From: DASRDR01 sp035550795
GTDB taxonomy: Bacteria; Methylomirabilota; Methylomirabilia; Rokubacteriales; DASRDR01
NCBI GenBank assembly: GCA_035550795.1
Contig: DASZOL010000037.1
Coordinates: forward strand, 1 to 39,411
Length of the DNA stretch: 39,411 bases
Reading direction: 5' to 3'
The translations under genes and the position numbers were made by a program. The notes under the pieces are model-generated. The model searched no databases. It was not told the origin of the DNA and saw only the letters and a program-made list of their open reading frames with translations. How positions within the stretch are numbered: position 1 is the stretch's first letter; each line of letters starts with the position of its first letter. This document shows, one piece after another, positions 8,951-16,620 of this stretch.

Positions 8951-9124
8951 ATGCGGGACCTGGTGGCGCTCGTGGCCGGGGAGTTCGCCGTGTCCCTCTT
9001 CATGGGGCTGGCGGCTCTGTGCCTGTTCCTGTGGGCCGCCATGTCGGGCCTCTTGAGCGACGTGGAGGCGGTGAAGTACCAGGTGCTGAGGAGCGAGGGG
9101 ATCGACGATGACGGATCACGGTGA
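8951..9124 (+). CDS. ccoS: CcoS-like cbb3 oxidase assembly protein
   Basis: A 57-residue ORF starts at ATG 8951, with a GGGAAAGAG purine stretch just upstream. It has one hydrophobic helix ending CLFLWAAMSGLLSDVEAV, followed by a short tail with acidic DDD. This matches the CcoS/FixS pattern of a helix running into FLWAxxSGxxxDxE and an acidic end. CcoS is required for cofactor insertion into CcoN. The 3' end overlaps the next gene by 17 nt. The match is by pattern only, but the position inside a cbb3 operon supports it strongly. Confidence 0.8.
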   Translation: MRDLVALVAGEFAVSLFMGLAALCLFLWAAMSGLLSDVEAVKYQVLRSEGIDDDGSR

Positions 9125-9323
9125 GGGGTCGGAGCGCGAGCGCGTCATTGCGGAGCACGAGCGCCAGCGCGGCCACATCGAGGAGTACGGCGGCGGGGAG
9201 ATCCGCGCCTACCACGGCCTGGTGAACCACTGGCTCCTTGCAGTGTACGCGATCCTCGGCGGGTGGGCGGTCTACTACCTGTTCCGGTTCTGGGGCGGGC
9301 TCGGGCCCGGGCTGGCGCGATGA
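9108..9323 (+). CDS. Small membrane protein resembling the N-terminal anchor of CcoP (FixP_N-like)
   Basis: This 71-residue protein has a charged N-terminal half (RERVIAEHERQRGHIEEYGGGEI) and a single C-terminal helix, HWLLAVYAILGGWAVYYLF. The order of a GHxxEEY/GEI segment, a short linker, then W-L-x3-Y-x-I in the helix recalls the FixP_N domain that normally begins CcoP. Because the soluble dihaem part of CcoP is fused to CcoO here, this peptide may be the detached anchor. Family assignment is an inference from a short stretch. It overlaps ccoS and the next small ORF, so it is translationally coupled. Confidence 0.6.
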   Translation: MTDHGEGSERERVIAEHERQRGHIEEYGGGEIRAYHGLVNHWLLAVYAILGGWAVYYLFRFWGGLGPGLAR

Positions 9324-9427
9324 TTGCCGTCCGACTGGTCCTGGCGCTCGCGCTGCTGAACCTGGCGATCCTGATCGGCGACGCCCTCTACAACGTCCTC
9401 GGGGGCTTCGGGCCGCTCCTCAGGTAG
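9320..9427 (+). CDS. Micro membrane protein in cbb3 operon, unrecognised
   Basis: A 35-residue ORF begins with an ATG that overlaps the TGA of the previous gene (ATGATTG). It is almost entirely one hydrophobic helix (VRLVLALALLNLAILIGDAL), followed by a short Gly/Pro-rich tail. I do not recognise a family. Overlapping start/stop signals and its place among oxidase subunit and assembly genes suggest an accessory single-helix subunit comparable in role to CcoQ, CcoH or CcoM, but nothing in the sequence proves that. Confidence 0.5.
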   Translation: MIAVRLVLALALLNLAILIGDALYNVLGGFGPLLR

Positions 9428-9435
9428 GGGATCGC

Positions 9436-9528
9436 GTGTCCGGGATCGAGAAGCTCGCCTTCGTGCTGTTCCTGGGCGGCACCGTCATCTTCTTTGTCTG
9501 GGTGGCGATTCTCGCAATCCGGAAGTAG
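9436..9528 (+). CDS. Micro membrane protein in cbb3 operon, unrecognised
   Basis: This 30-residue ORF starts at GTG, 8 nt after the previous stop, with purine-rich AGGGG upstream. The peptide is a single helix (LAFVLFLGGTVIFFVWVAIL) with a Lys at each end, MSGIEK at the front and AIRK at the back. It is the last gene of the oxidase operon, and the next gene is convergent. I do not recognise it. CcoQ-like or other single-helix oxidase subunits are possible analogues. Confidence 0.5.
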   Translation: MSGIEKLAFVLFLGGTVIFFVWVAILAIRK

Positions 9529-9552
9529 CCGGAGCGCCGTGGCCTTCCCGGG

Positions 9553-10347
9553 CTACCCGCGCGCCTGTCGGAGCCCTTCGACCGCGTCCTGGTAGCCTGG
9601 CTGGAGCGCCAGCGCCTGCTCGAAGGCGAGCCGTGCCGCGTCACGGTCTCCCAGGCGGAGCAGGCACCAGCCGAGGCCGTTGTGGAGGCCCGCTCCATCG
9701 GGTGCGGCGCGCAAGGCCCGCCGGAAGGCCTCGAGAGCCTCCGCGTGTCGTCCCACGTAGTAGAGACTCCACGCCAGCCGGGCCCGAGCCTCCGGCGCAT
9801 CCTGCGCCTCCCGCCCGACCACCGTGGTCATGCCCCGGAGCGCGCGAACGAACGGCGCGATCGCCGCTTCGTAGCGCCCGAGCTCGAAGAGCGCGGTACC
9901 GATTCCGATCAGAGCGTCGGTGTGATCGGGGGAGAGGTCGAGCGCCGACTGGAAGGCCTCGATCGCCAGGTGATAGCGCCCGAGCTTCAGACGGCTCCAC
10001 CCGAGACCATCGTAGAGGCCGTCCCACGAGGGCTGCCGTCTCAGTCCGGCCTTGAAGGCGATGGCGGCCGCGCGGTACTCGCCCAACCGGTAGTGAGCCC
10101 AGCCGAGGAGCGCGCGGGCCTCGTCGTGCGTGGGGTCAAGGGCCACGGCGGCCATGAGGCGGTCGCGCGCTCCGGCGTACTCGCGCGCTTCGTAGAGCGC
10201 CTGCCCCTGCCGCGACAGAGTCTGGGACTGCATGCCGCGCCGGAGGTTGCCGAGCGGACCCTGCGCGGGCAGCACGACCGGCAACGCGAGCAGGACCAGC
10301 GCCGCCAGCGCGGCGCCCGCCGGCGGCCGCCTACCGGCTCGGCGCAC
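9553..10347 (-). CDS. Secreted tetratricopeptide-repeat protein
   Basis: This 264-residue protein has an N-terminal signal peptide (basic MRRAGRR, then a hydrophobic AALAALVLLALPVVLPAQG). About six TPR units follow, with recurrent motifs such as LGxAxYRLGEYRAAAIAF, KLGRYHLAIEAFQSAL and YVGRHAEALEAFRRAL. TPRs mediate protein-protein contacts, and no enzymatic domain is present. The start is GTG and overlaps the 3' end of the Gly/Ala-rich gene by 17 nt, so the two are probably cotranslated and may act together in the envelope. Confidence 0.85.
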   Translation of the reverse strand: MRRAGRRPPAGAALAALVLLALPVVLPAQGPLGNLRRGMQSQTLSRQGQALYEAREYAGARDRLMAAVALDPTHDEARALLGWAHYRLGEYRAAAIAFKAGLRRQPSWDGLYDGLGWSRLKLGRYHLAIEAFQSALDLSPDHTDALIGIGTALFELGRYEAAIAPFVRALRGMTTVVGREAQDAPEARARLAWSLYYVGRHAEALEAFRRALRAAPDGAGLHNGLGWCLLRLGDRDAARLAFEQALALQPGYQDAVEGLRQARG

Positions 10348-11341
10348 TGGTTGGCTCCGGGCGGTCCGACGCCTCTTCCGCGGCCTCCCGCGCCAGCTGA
10401 GCGGCGTCGGCGGCGCGGCCCGCGGCGCGCGCGGCCGCGGCGTGCGCCCCTGGGTCGGAGCTCAGGGCGGCCGCCTGGGCGTCCCGGGCCGCCTCGGCCG
10501 CGGTCTGGGCCGCCCGTACGGCGGAACGTGCGGCATCTTCGGCCGCGATGGCGACTGCGACGCCGTGAGGGCCCGTGGCGCGCTCGGCCGCCTGTCGACT
10601 CGCCTCGAGGGCCGCCTGGGTGGCTGAGCGGGCGGCGTCCCGGGCGGCCTCGGTTGCGCTCGCCGCCGCAGCCCCCGCGTCACCCCCAACGGACCCCGCG
10701 GTGGAGCTGACTCCGGGCGAAGCGAGCCCCCGACCCCTGGAGGACCCGGGTCCGGAGCTCGACAGTCCCGCGTTGGAGGTCGGGCCGTGACCCGGGCCGT
10801 GCCCTCTGGATCCGTCCGAGAAACCGCTCCGCTCGCCGCGGCCGGGTCCGCTCTGCGCCGAGCGACCGCGCGAGCCGTGCCCGTCCACGTCCAGCCCGGC
10901 GGAGCCGCGGCCACTCCTGCCCCGACTGCCTCCGGTGGCCTCGGAGCCACCGCTAACCCGACCGCCACTGCCTGGGCTGTCCGGGGTCCCGCTGCCCGAT
11001 CCTACGCCGGAGGACCCGGCGTTCCCGCCCCCACCGCCGTCCGATCCACCCGATCCCGACCCGCCACCGGCTCCGGAGCCGCCGCCCTTGTCGCCTCCGC
11101 CGCTGCCGCCTCCCTTGCCGTCGTTTCCGCCGCCTCTGCCGGTGTCATTTCCCCCCTCTCCGCCGCTCCCCTTCCCAGCGCCGTTGCCGCTTCCGGGCCC
11201 GCCGCCGTTCCCCCCTCCCCTTGCGGCGTCGGCGATCGTGGGTCCGGTCCAGGTCCGGGACTGGTCCCACGGGCGCGCGGTGGCGCCGAGGAACAGGACG
11301 ATCGTGGCGGAGACAGCCACCAGCCGGCGTCGACCCTTCAT
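10331..11341 (-). CDS. Secreted low-complexity Gly/Ser-rich and Ala-rich protein
   Basis: This 336-residue protein starts with a signal-like MKGRRRLVAVSATIVLFLGATA. It then has a long Gly/Ser/Asn-rich stretch (about residues 42-200, with GGGNGGG-type runs), and ends in an Ala-rich region (about 215-320) with a heptad-like pattern of Ala, Arg and Glu (AARDAARSATQAA, AEDAARSAVRAAQTA), which should form long amphipathic helices. I recognise no family. An extracellular or cell-wall-associated structural protein is plausible. GGGAG lies upstream of the ATG. Low complexity makes the reading frame less certain, but a signal peptide, an SD and coupling to the TPR gene argue that it is real. Confidence 0.65.
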   Translation of the reverse strand: MKGRRRLVAVSATIVLFLGATARPWDQSRTWTGPTIADAARGGGNGGGPGSGNGAGKGSGGEGGNDTGRGGGNDGKGGGSGGGDKGGGSGAGGGSGSGGSDGGGGGNAGSSGVGSGSGTPDSPGSGGRVSGGSEATGGSRGRSGRGSAGLDVDGHGSRGRSAQSGPGRGERSGFSDGSRGHGPGHGPTSNAGLSSSGPGSSRGRGLASPGVSSTAGSVGGDAGAAAASATEAARDAARSATQAALEASRQAAERATGPHGVAVAIAAEDAARSAVRAAQTAAEAARDAQAAALSSDPGAHAAAARAAGRAADAAQLAREAAEEASDRPEPTSAPSR

Positions 11342-11519
11342 GGAGGGCTCCCTTCGCGGACGGGATCGTTTCGCTTGACCAGTGTACGTCGAGCAAACAT
11401 TGTGCCGGAGTGGTCCCGGGGACCTGTACGGACGTGGACGGCCGTCGCGGTCGCTCCTTCAGGCAGCGCTGCGTTGCGGATCCGCCCCCGGCCGGGCAAA
11501 TGCCCGCCACGCCGGCGGT

Positions 11520-12923
11520 TTACTCCGACGGACGCTCCGGAGTGAGGCGGAACTTCTCGATCCGGTATCGCAGGGTCTCCTTGGTGAGGCCGAGCAGCTC
11601 GGCGGCCCGGCCGCGGTTCCATCCGACGTGGCGGAGCGCCTGCTCGATCAGGGTGCGCTCGACCCGCTCCATGTCGATCGGCCCCCGCGAGAAGTCCACC
11701 GCGACGCCGTCGCCCGCGACCGTGACGCGGGAGTCGGGCGTGGATCCGAGGCCGAGCACCTCGGGCCCGAGGGCGCACCCCGGGTGCAGCAGCGCTGCCC
11801 GCTCGACGACGTGGATCAGCTCCCGCACGTTGCCGGGCCAGGGGTAGGCGGCAAGGGCCTCGCGCGCGGCCGGACCCCAGCGGGTCCCGTCGAGCCCGTA
11901 ACGCTCGCGCACCTGCTCGAGCGCGCGCTCGGCGAGGAGCCAGATGTCCTGTGCTCGTCCCCGGAGGGGCGGCATCTCGATGGTGAGGACCCGCAGCCGG
12001 TAGAGGAGGTCCGCACGAAAGGTGCCCTCGCGGATCGCCCCACCGAGATCGCGATTGGTGGCGGCGATGATGCGGACGTCGACCCGCCTGGACGCGAGCG
12101 CGCCGAGCCGGCGCACCGCACGATCCTCGATGGCCTTGAGGAGCTTGGCCTGAAGCGCCACGTCCAGCAGCCCGATCTCGTCGAGGAGGAGCGTGCCCCC
12201 GTCGGCGGCCTCGAACAGCCCCGGCTTGCTCGTCCGGGCGTCCGTGTAGGCGCCCTTTTCGAAGCCGAAGAGCTCGCCTTCAAGGAGCGTCGTCGGGATC
12301 GCGGCGCAGTTGATCTCCACGAAAGGGCCGGCTGCGCGGGGGCCGGCGGCATGAATTGCCCGCGCGGCGAGCTCCTTGCCGGTGCCGGTCTCTCCGGTCA
12401 CGAGCACCGTGGGCCCCGCGTCTCCCAGCCGGTCGGCCTGCGCCACCTGCAGGATCCGCCGACGGACCTCCTCCATCGCGTCGGAGACTCCCAGCAGGCT
12501 CGCCACCGGCGCGCTGTGGCCGGCGCGCTCGCGAAGGTATGCCACCTCACCCCGCGTGCGCTCCGCGTTCCAGGCCCGCTGGATCACGAGCCACAGCTCG
12601 TCGAGATCCAGAGGCTTGGCGACGTAGTCGAAGGCCCCCTGCTTCATGGCCGCCACGGCGCTCTCGACGCTCGTGTATGCCGTCATCACGATCACGACGG
12701 TCTCCGGCCGCTCGCGCTGGATGGCGGCGAGCGCGGCCAGCCCGTCCATCCCGGGGAGCTGGAGGTCGACCAGGGCCACGTCCGGCGAAACCTCGGCAAG
12801 GGCGGCCAGCCCGGCTTCCGCCGTCGCGAAGGCTCGGGCCTCGACGCCCTGGCGCCGAAGGAAGGCCTCGATCGCCTTGGCCAGACCGGCCTCGTCGTCG
12901 ACGATCATCACGCTGCGAATCAC
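11520..12923 (-). CDS. NtrC-family sigma-54-type response regulator
   Basis: The 467-residue protein has three parts. The receiver domain (about 1-115) has phospho-acceptor D53 in VDLQLPGMDG and K103. The AAA+ domain (about 140-370) has Walker A GETGTGKE at 177-184 and Walker B LLLDEIG near 246-252. A Fis-type helix-turn-helix with NRGRAAELLGLTKETLRYRI lies at the C-terminus. The loop that normally reads GAFTGA is GAYTDA (224-229), so contact with sigma-54 may be altered. The start is GTG at 12923, 11 nt after the kinase stop. The frame is open further upstream only because of GC-rich sequence antisense of the kinase's own frame. Confidence 0.92.
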   Translation of the reverse strand: MIRSVMIVDDEAGLAKAIEAFLRRQGVEARAFATAEAGLAALAEVSPDVALVDLQLPGMDGLAALAAIQRERPETVVIVMTAYTSVESAVAAMKQGAFDYVAKPLDLDELWLVIQRAWNAERTRGEVAYLRERAGHSAPVASLLGVSDAMEEVRRRILQVAQADRLGDAGPTVLVTGETGTGKELAARAIHAAGPRAAGPFVEINCAAIPTTLLEGELFGFEKGAYTDARTSKPGLFEAADGGTLLLDEIGLLDVALQAKLLKAIEDRAVRRLGALASRRVDVRIIAATNRDLGGAIREGTFRADLLYRLRVLTIEMPPLRGRAQDIWLLAERALEQVRERYGLDGTRWGPAAREALAAYPWPGNVRELIHVVERAALLHPGCALGPEVLGLGSTPDSRVTVAGDGVAVDFSRGPIDMERVERTLIEQALRHVGWNRGRAAELLGLTKETLRYRIEKFRLTPERPSE

Positions 12924-12934
12924 GGACCCCCCGA

Positions 12935-14326
12935 TCAGCCGTCGGCTCGAGGCAGCAGGATCGTTGCGCGAGTCCCGGCACTGCTGCTTGTCAGGCCGAG
13001 CCGGGCCCCCATCGCCTCGAGCAGCTTCCGCGCGACAGCGAGCCCGAGCCCCGTGCCCCCGGCCTTCGTCGTGAAGAACGGCTCGAAGGCCCGGGTCAAC
13101 GCCGCGGGGGACATCCCGGGTCCCGTGTCGTCCACCCGGAGCTCGACGCCGCCCGAGACCGGCGCCGCGCTGAGCCGGAGCGCGCCGCCCGAGGGCATGG
13201 CGTCGAGCGCGTTGCCGAGCAGGCAGAGGAGCGCCTCCTCGAACCGGGGCGGGTCGAGCTGGACCTTGGGGAGGTCGGTCGGTGCCTCGACGTCGAGACG
13301 CACGACCTGTGCGGTGATCCGCGGGTGCACGGACGCCAGCGTCGCCCGTACGACGGCGTCCAGGGCGGTGGGGACCGTCCGCGCTTCGACGGGCCGGCCG
13401 AGGTCCAGGAGGGTGCGCATGCGCTTGCGGAGGCGGTCGGTGTCGGTGACGATTTGGAGGAGCTGCTCCCGCACCGGCCCCTCTGCGTCGAGAAGACCGA
13501 CCTGGGCCGAGGCGCGGATGGCGGCGAGTGGATTCCCCAGGCCGTGGGCCACTGCGGCCGTGACCTCGCCGAACGCCGCGAGGCGCTCCGCGGCCACCAG
13601 CTGGTCCTGGAGGGCGCGCAGCTCGGCGTTGGCCTGGCCAAGCTGCTCGGCCCGTCGGACGAGCGTGGCGTGCTGGGTGCGGAGCCTTCGGGACGCGCGC
13701 CACACGATCCCGTAGAGCGCGAAGTAGAGGACTGCCCCCGACGCCAGCGCCAGGCCCCACAGCATCGTCCTGGCGTAGCGCACTCCAGCCAGGACCCGGC
13801 TCGCGTCGATGTAGGCCTCGACGGCCCCGGCTACCCGGCCCTCGCCCGGGAAGGTGATCGGCACGTGAAGCCGGACTCGCTCGCGACCGGTCGGGCCGTC
13901 CGGCTCGAGGACCGCCTCGGTCCGTCCCGCGAGGGCGGCGCGGATGCCGGCCGTCGAGCCCGGCGCCGGTGAGCCCCGCTCGGCGTCGCTCCAGAGCCGC
14001 CCTCGGTCGGGGCCGTACACGGTGAGGCGAAGCACCTCGGGAAGACGGCGCACCTGGCGCGTGAACTCCTCCAGCCGATCCTGCGACGCGGGCGGCGGGA
14101 CGGGGCGCCCCGCGACGAAATCCTGGGGGCGCAGATGGTCGCGGGCGGCCGCCTGAACGAAGGCCGCTGTCGACGTCCACTCGCGGTCGAGGATCGCCCG
14201 CTCGACGAAGTGGGCGAGCGCCAGGCCCACGACGAGGGTGCTGCCGCCGATCGTGAGAAGGCTCAGCAGCGCGAACTGCCGGGTCGGGCTGGGGGAGATG
14301 CCAAGCTCCCGCATTCTGACCCCCAT
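12935..14326 (-). CDS. Membrane sensor histidine kinase (NtrB/ZraS type)
   Basis: A first transmembrane helix (FALLSLLTIGGSTLVVGLAL) is followed by an extracytoplasmic sensor segment of roughly 150 residues and a second helix near LWGLALASGAVLYFALYGIV. The HisKA region is ERLAAFGEVTAAVAHGLGNP with the phospho-acceptor His. The HATPase domain has LLGNALDAM, VDDTGPGM and GGTGLGLAVARKL. It pairs with the adjacent regulator. Candidate starts are ATG 14326 and ATG 14314. A TACGAT -10-like box overlaps the first ATG and lies 10 nt before the second, which favours 14314. The open frame to 14737 lacks conserved sequence and crosses the divergent promoter, so it is not used. Confidence 0.9.
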   Translation of the reverse strand: MGVRMRELGISPSPTRQFALLSLLTIGGSTLVVGLALAHFVERAILDREWTSTAAFVQAAARDHLRPQDFVAGRPVPPPASQDRLEEFTRQVRRLPEVLRLTVYGPDRGRLWSDAERGSPAPGSTAGIRAALAGRTEAVLEPDGPTGRERVRLHVPITFPGEGRVAGAVEAYIDASRVLAGVRYARTMLWGLALASGAVLYFALYGIVWRASRRLRTQHATLVRRAEQLGQANAELRALQDQLVAAERLAAFGEVTAAVAHGLGNPLAAIRASAQVGLLDAEGPVREQLLQIVTDTDRLRKRMRTLLDLGRPVEARTVPTALDAVVRATLASVHPRITAQVVRLDVEAPTDLPKVQLDPPRFEEALLCLLGNALDAMPSGGALRLSAAPVSGGVELRVDDTGPGMSPAALTRAFEPFFTTKAGGTGLGLAVARKLLEAMGARLGLTSSSAGTRATILLPRADG

Positions 14327-14370
14327 CGTACCGCTCGCCCTGGGCCGTGGCACCTGGTTGCGTGGGCCGC

Positions 14371-14400
14371 TTGACCCTCGATTTGACCGCATGCTATCAC
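14371..14400 (+). promoter_or_regulatory. Sigma-70-type promoter, near-leaderless
   Basis: The -35 box TTGACC (14371-14376), an 18-nt spacer and the -10 box TATCAC (14395-14400) lie only 7 nt before the ATG at 14408. Transcription would begin at or next to the start codon. Confidence 0.6.
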
Positions 14401-14407
14401 CGGCCGC

Positions 14408-14638
14408 ATGACGCGACGCTGGCCGCGTGTGGGGCGCGCAGACGACGCCTGGCCCGGCATCACCATCAGCGGTGTCGTGATAACGGCGGCGGCGGTGATC
14501 GCCGACGCATTCGGGGAGCCTCCCCATGGCGGGCCGCGCCTCTACGTCGGGGTGGGGCTCGGCTTCGCGGTGCTCCTGCTGGGCTACGTGTTGCGCCGCC
14601 TCGAGCGGCGCAAGGAGGCAGACAAGAGTGCGCCATGA
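14408..14638 (+). CDS. Small two-helix membrane protein, unrecognised
   Basis: This 76-residue protein has two predicted membrane helices (ITISGVVITAAAVIADAF and LYVGVGLGFAVLLLGYVL), a basic-rich N-terminus and a charged C-terminal tail (RRLERRKEADK). No family is recognised. It has its own promoter and overlaps the following amidohydrolase gene by 11 nt, so the two are cotranslated. The ribosome-binding site of the next gene (AAGGAGG) is inside its last codons. Confidence 0.65.
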   Translation: MTRRWPRVGRADDAWPGITISGVVITAAAVIADAFGEPPHGGPRLYVGVGLGFAVLLLGYVLRRLERRKEADKSAP

Positions 14639-15779
14639 CCTTCTGTTGACCGGCGGCCACGTGATCGATCCGGCGTCCGGGCTGGATGGTCGGCGTGACG
14701 TCGCATTCGCATCGGGACGGGTGGCCGCCGTCGACACCGTGATTCCGCCCGCCAGCGCGCGGGAGGTCGTGGACGTGTCCGGGGCCTACGTGTCCCCGGG
14801 GCTCATCGACCTCCACGCGCACGCGTTCATCGCGGGCCACGACCTGGGAGTCGAGACCGACCCCGTGTGCGCCTCCACCGGCGTCACCACGCTCTGCGAC
14901 GCGGGCAGCACGGGCGGCGCGAACTTCGAGGGGCTGCGCGAGTTCGTGATGGCCCGGGCCGAGACCCGCGTGCTCGGCTTCGTCCACATCGCGGCGATCG
15001 GGCTCAGCCACCTCGGCATCGGCGAGCACTGCTATCTCGACTACTCGGACCCGGACCTGGCCGCCGCGGTGGCCCGGGAGCACCGGGACGTCGTTGTCGG
15101 CGTGAAGGTCCGGATCCAGAAGGAGGTCGTAGCCCAGCACGGTCTCGAGCCTCTCCGCCGGGGACTCCGGGCCGCGGAGGCGGCAGGGGTGCCCGTGATC
15201 GTGCACATCAACAATCCGCCGGTGGAGTACGGGGAGGTCCTCGCCCTGCTCCGGCCGGGGGACATCGTGAGCCACTTCCTCCACGGCCGCGGCTCGGGGA
15301 TCCTCGACGGGGCCGGGCGGATCAAGGAGACCGTGCGGGCGGCGCGCCGCCGGGGGATCGTCTTCGACGTGGCCCACGGGCGGAATCACGTGAACTTTCC
15401 CGTGGTCCGCCGCGCCTTCGAGCAGGGATTCTATCCGGACACGATCTCCTCGGACCTCACGCGACCGGGCCGGTCGACCGTCGTGCGTGATCTCCCGACA
15501 ACGCTCTCGAAGTTCCTGAGCCTCGGGATGCCGGTGGCCGACGTGGTGCGCGCGGCGACGGCGGCGCCGGCCGGCGCCATCGGCCGGCGCGGGGACCTCG
15601 GCTCGCTGGCCGCGGGGGCAGCGGGCGACGCAGCGGTGTTCGCGATCGAGGAGGGGCGGTTTCCCTACCAGGACGCCGACGGCAACACGCTCGAGGGCCC
15701 GAAGCGCTGGGCGCCCCGGCTCACTGTGCGCGCGGGGCGCGTCCTGTGGCGGGGCGCGGCCCCGGGCGGCGGGGGCTGA
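14628..15779 (+). CDS. Amidohydrolase/deacetylase-family metallohydrolase
   Basis: This is a TIM-barrel amidohydrolase-superfamily enzyme of 383 residues. Metal-binding features are LIDLHAHAF (H63, H65), GVKVRIQKE (K160, likely carboxylated), VIVHINNPP, VSHFLHG and the late ISSDLTR Asp. The arrangement resembles the dihydroorotase/D-aminoacylase-like group that includes EF_0837 and AHA_3915, which hydrolyse N- or O-acyl substrates. The exact substrate cannot be read from the sequence. The start is GTG 14628, with AAGGAGG 9 nt upstream. A longer frame from 14526 has non-conserved Cys/Ser-rich residues and is rejected. Confidence 0.85.
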   Translation: MRHDLLLTGGHVIDPASGLDGRRDVAFASGRVAAVDTVIPPASAREVVDVSGAYVSPGLIDLHAHAFIAGHDLGVETDPVCASTGVTTLCDAGSTGGANFEGLREFVMARAETRVLGFVHIAAIGLSHLGIGEHCYLDYSDPDLAAAVAREHRDVVVGVKVRIQKEVVAQHGLEPLRRGLRAAEAAGVPVIVHINNPPVEYGEVLALLRPGDIVSHFLHGRGSGILDGAGRIKETVRAARRRGIVFDVAHGRNHVNFPVVRRAFEQGFYPDTISSDLTRPGRSTVVRDLPTTLSKFLSLGMPVADVVRAATAAPAGAIGRRGDLGSLAAGAAGDAAVFAIEEGRFPYQDADGNTLEGPKRWAPRLTVRAGRVLWRGAAPGGGG

Positions 15780-15804
15780 CGCGGACGCGATCCGGACGAG
15801 CGGC

Positions 15805-16596
15805 TCAGCCGGTGAGCCAGAGCAGCAGAAGACCCAGCACGATCCGGTAGGCCACGAACACGAGCAGCGTCCGTCGCTGCAGGTAGCCCACCAGGAAGCG
15901 GATCGCGGCGAGCCCCGCCGCGAACGAGGTGCCGACGCCGATGGCGAGCACCCCCAGCGCGTCCCCCGGCGCCCCGTGGCGGAACAGCGTGGCGGTCTCG
16001 AGGAGCCCCGCCGCCACCGTTATCGGCAGGCCCAGGAGGAACGCAAAGCGCGCCGCGGTGGAGCGGTCGAGCCCCGCGAACAGCCCGGCGGACAGCGTGA
16101 TCCCCGACCGCGATGTTCCGGGGATCAGGGCGAGGGGCTGGGCAAGGCCCACGACGAGCGCGCGCCCGACGCCCACCTGGCGCAGATCGTTCACATGATG
16201 CCGCGCCGCGTGCCGGTCCGCCCACCAGAGCACCAGCGCCCATGCCATGGTCGACACGGCGACGACGGTCACGGAGCGGAGCCCGGTCTCGATGGCGTGC
16301 TGGAACGCGAGGCCCGCGACCCCGGCCGGGATCGAGCCCAGCAGAACGCCGGCGGCGAGTCGCCGATCCGCCGGCCGGCCAGCGAGGACCCCCGCCGCGA
16401 GACGCTGGAGCTCTCCCGCAAAGTAGATGAGAAGCGCGAGAACGGTCCCGAGGTGGACCGCGGCGTCGAACACGAGCCCCTGGTCCGGCCAGCCCAGGAG
16501 CGTGGGAACCAGGATCAGGTGTCCCGACGAGGAGACCGGCAGGAACTCCGTGGCGCCCTGAACGAGGCCCAGGACGATTGCGTGGAACGGTGTCAT
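15805..16596 (-). CDS. uppP: Undecaprenyl-diphosphatase UppP (BacA)
   Basis: This integral membrane phosphatase recycles undecaprenyl diphosphate for peptidoglycan and other glycan synthesis, and its overproduction gives bacitracin resistance. The two family signatures are present: GATEFLPVSSSGHL (E17 and the Ser cluster, residues 14-27) and IPGTSRSGITL (158-168, with R163). Length is 263 residues, normal for the family, and hydrophobic segments span the whole protein. It lies 24 nt downstream of the FabL-like gene on the same strand, so they are probably cotranscribed in an envelope/lipid unit. Confidence 0.96.
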   Translation of the reverse strand: MTPFHAIVLGLVQGATEFLPVSSSGHLILVPTLLGWPDQGLVFDAAVHLGTVLALLIYFAGELQRLAAGVLAGRPADRRLAAGVLLGSIPAGVAGLAFQHAIETGLRSVTVVAVSTMAWALVLWWADRHAARHHVNDLRQVGVGRALVVGLAQPLALIPGTSRSGITLSAGLFAGLDRSTAARFAFLLGLPITVAAGLLETATLFRHGAPGDALGVLAIGVGTSFAAGLAAIRFLVGYLQRRTLLVFVAYRIVLGLLLLWLTG

Positions 16597-16620
16597 GTGC
16601 GGCCGGGAGGGCCCTCCCGG

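Noticed and set aside
11382..13715. Plus-strand open frame of about 777 residues
   Set aside because: It runs antisense to the response regulator and kinase genes, whose domain motifs are unambiguous.
14327..14737. N-terminal extension of the histidine kinase frame
   Set aside because: The added residues are unlike any kinase and cross the divergent promoter and the small membrane gene on the other strand.
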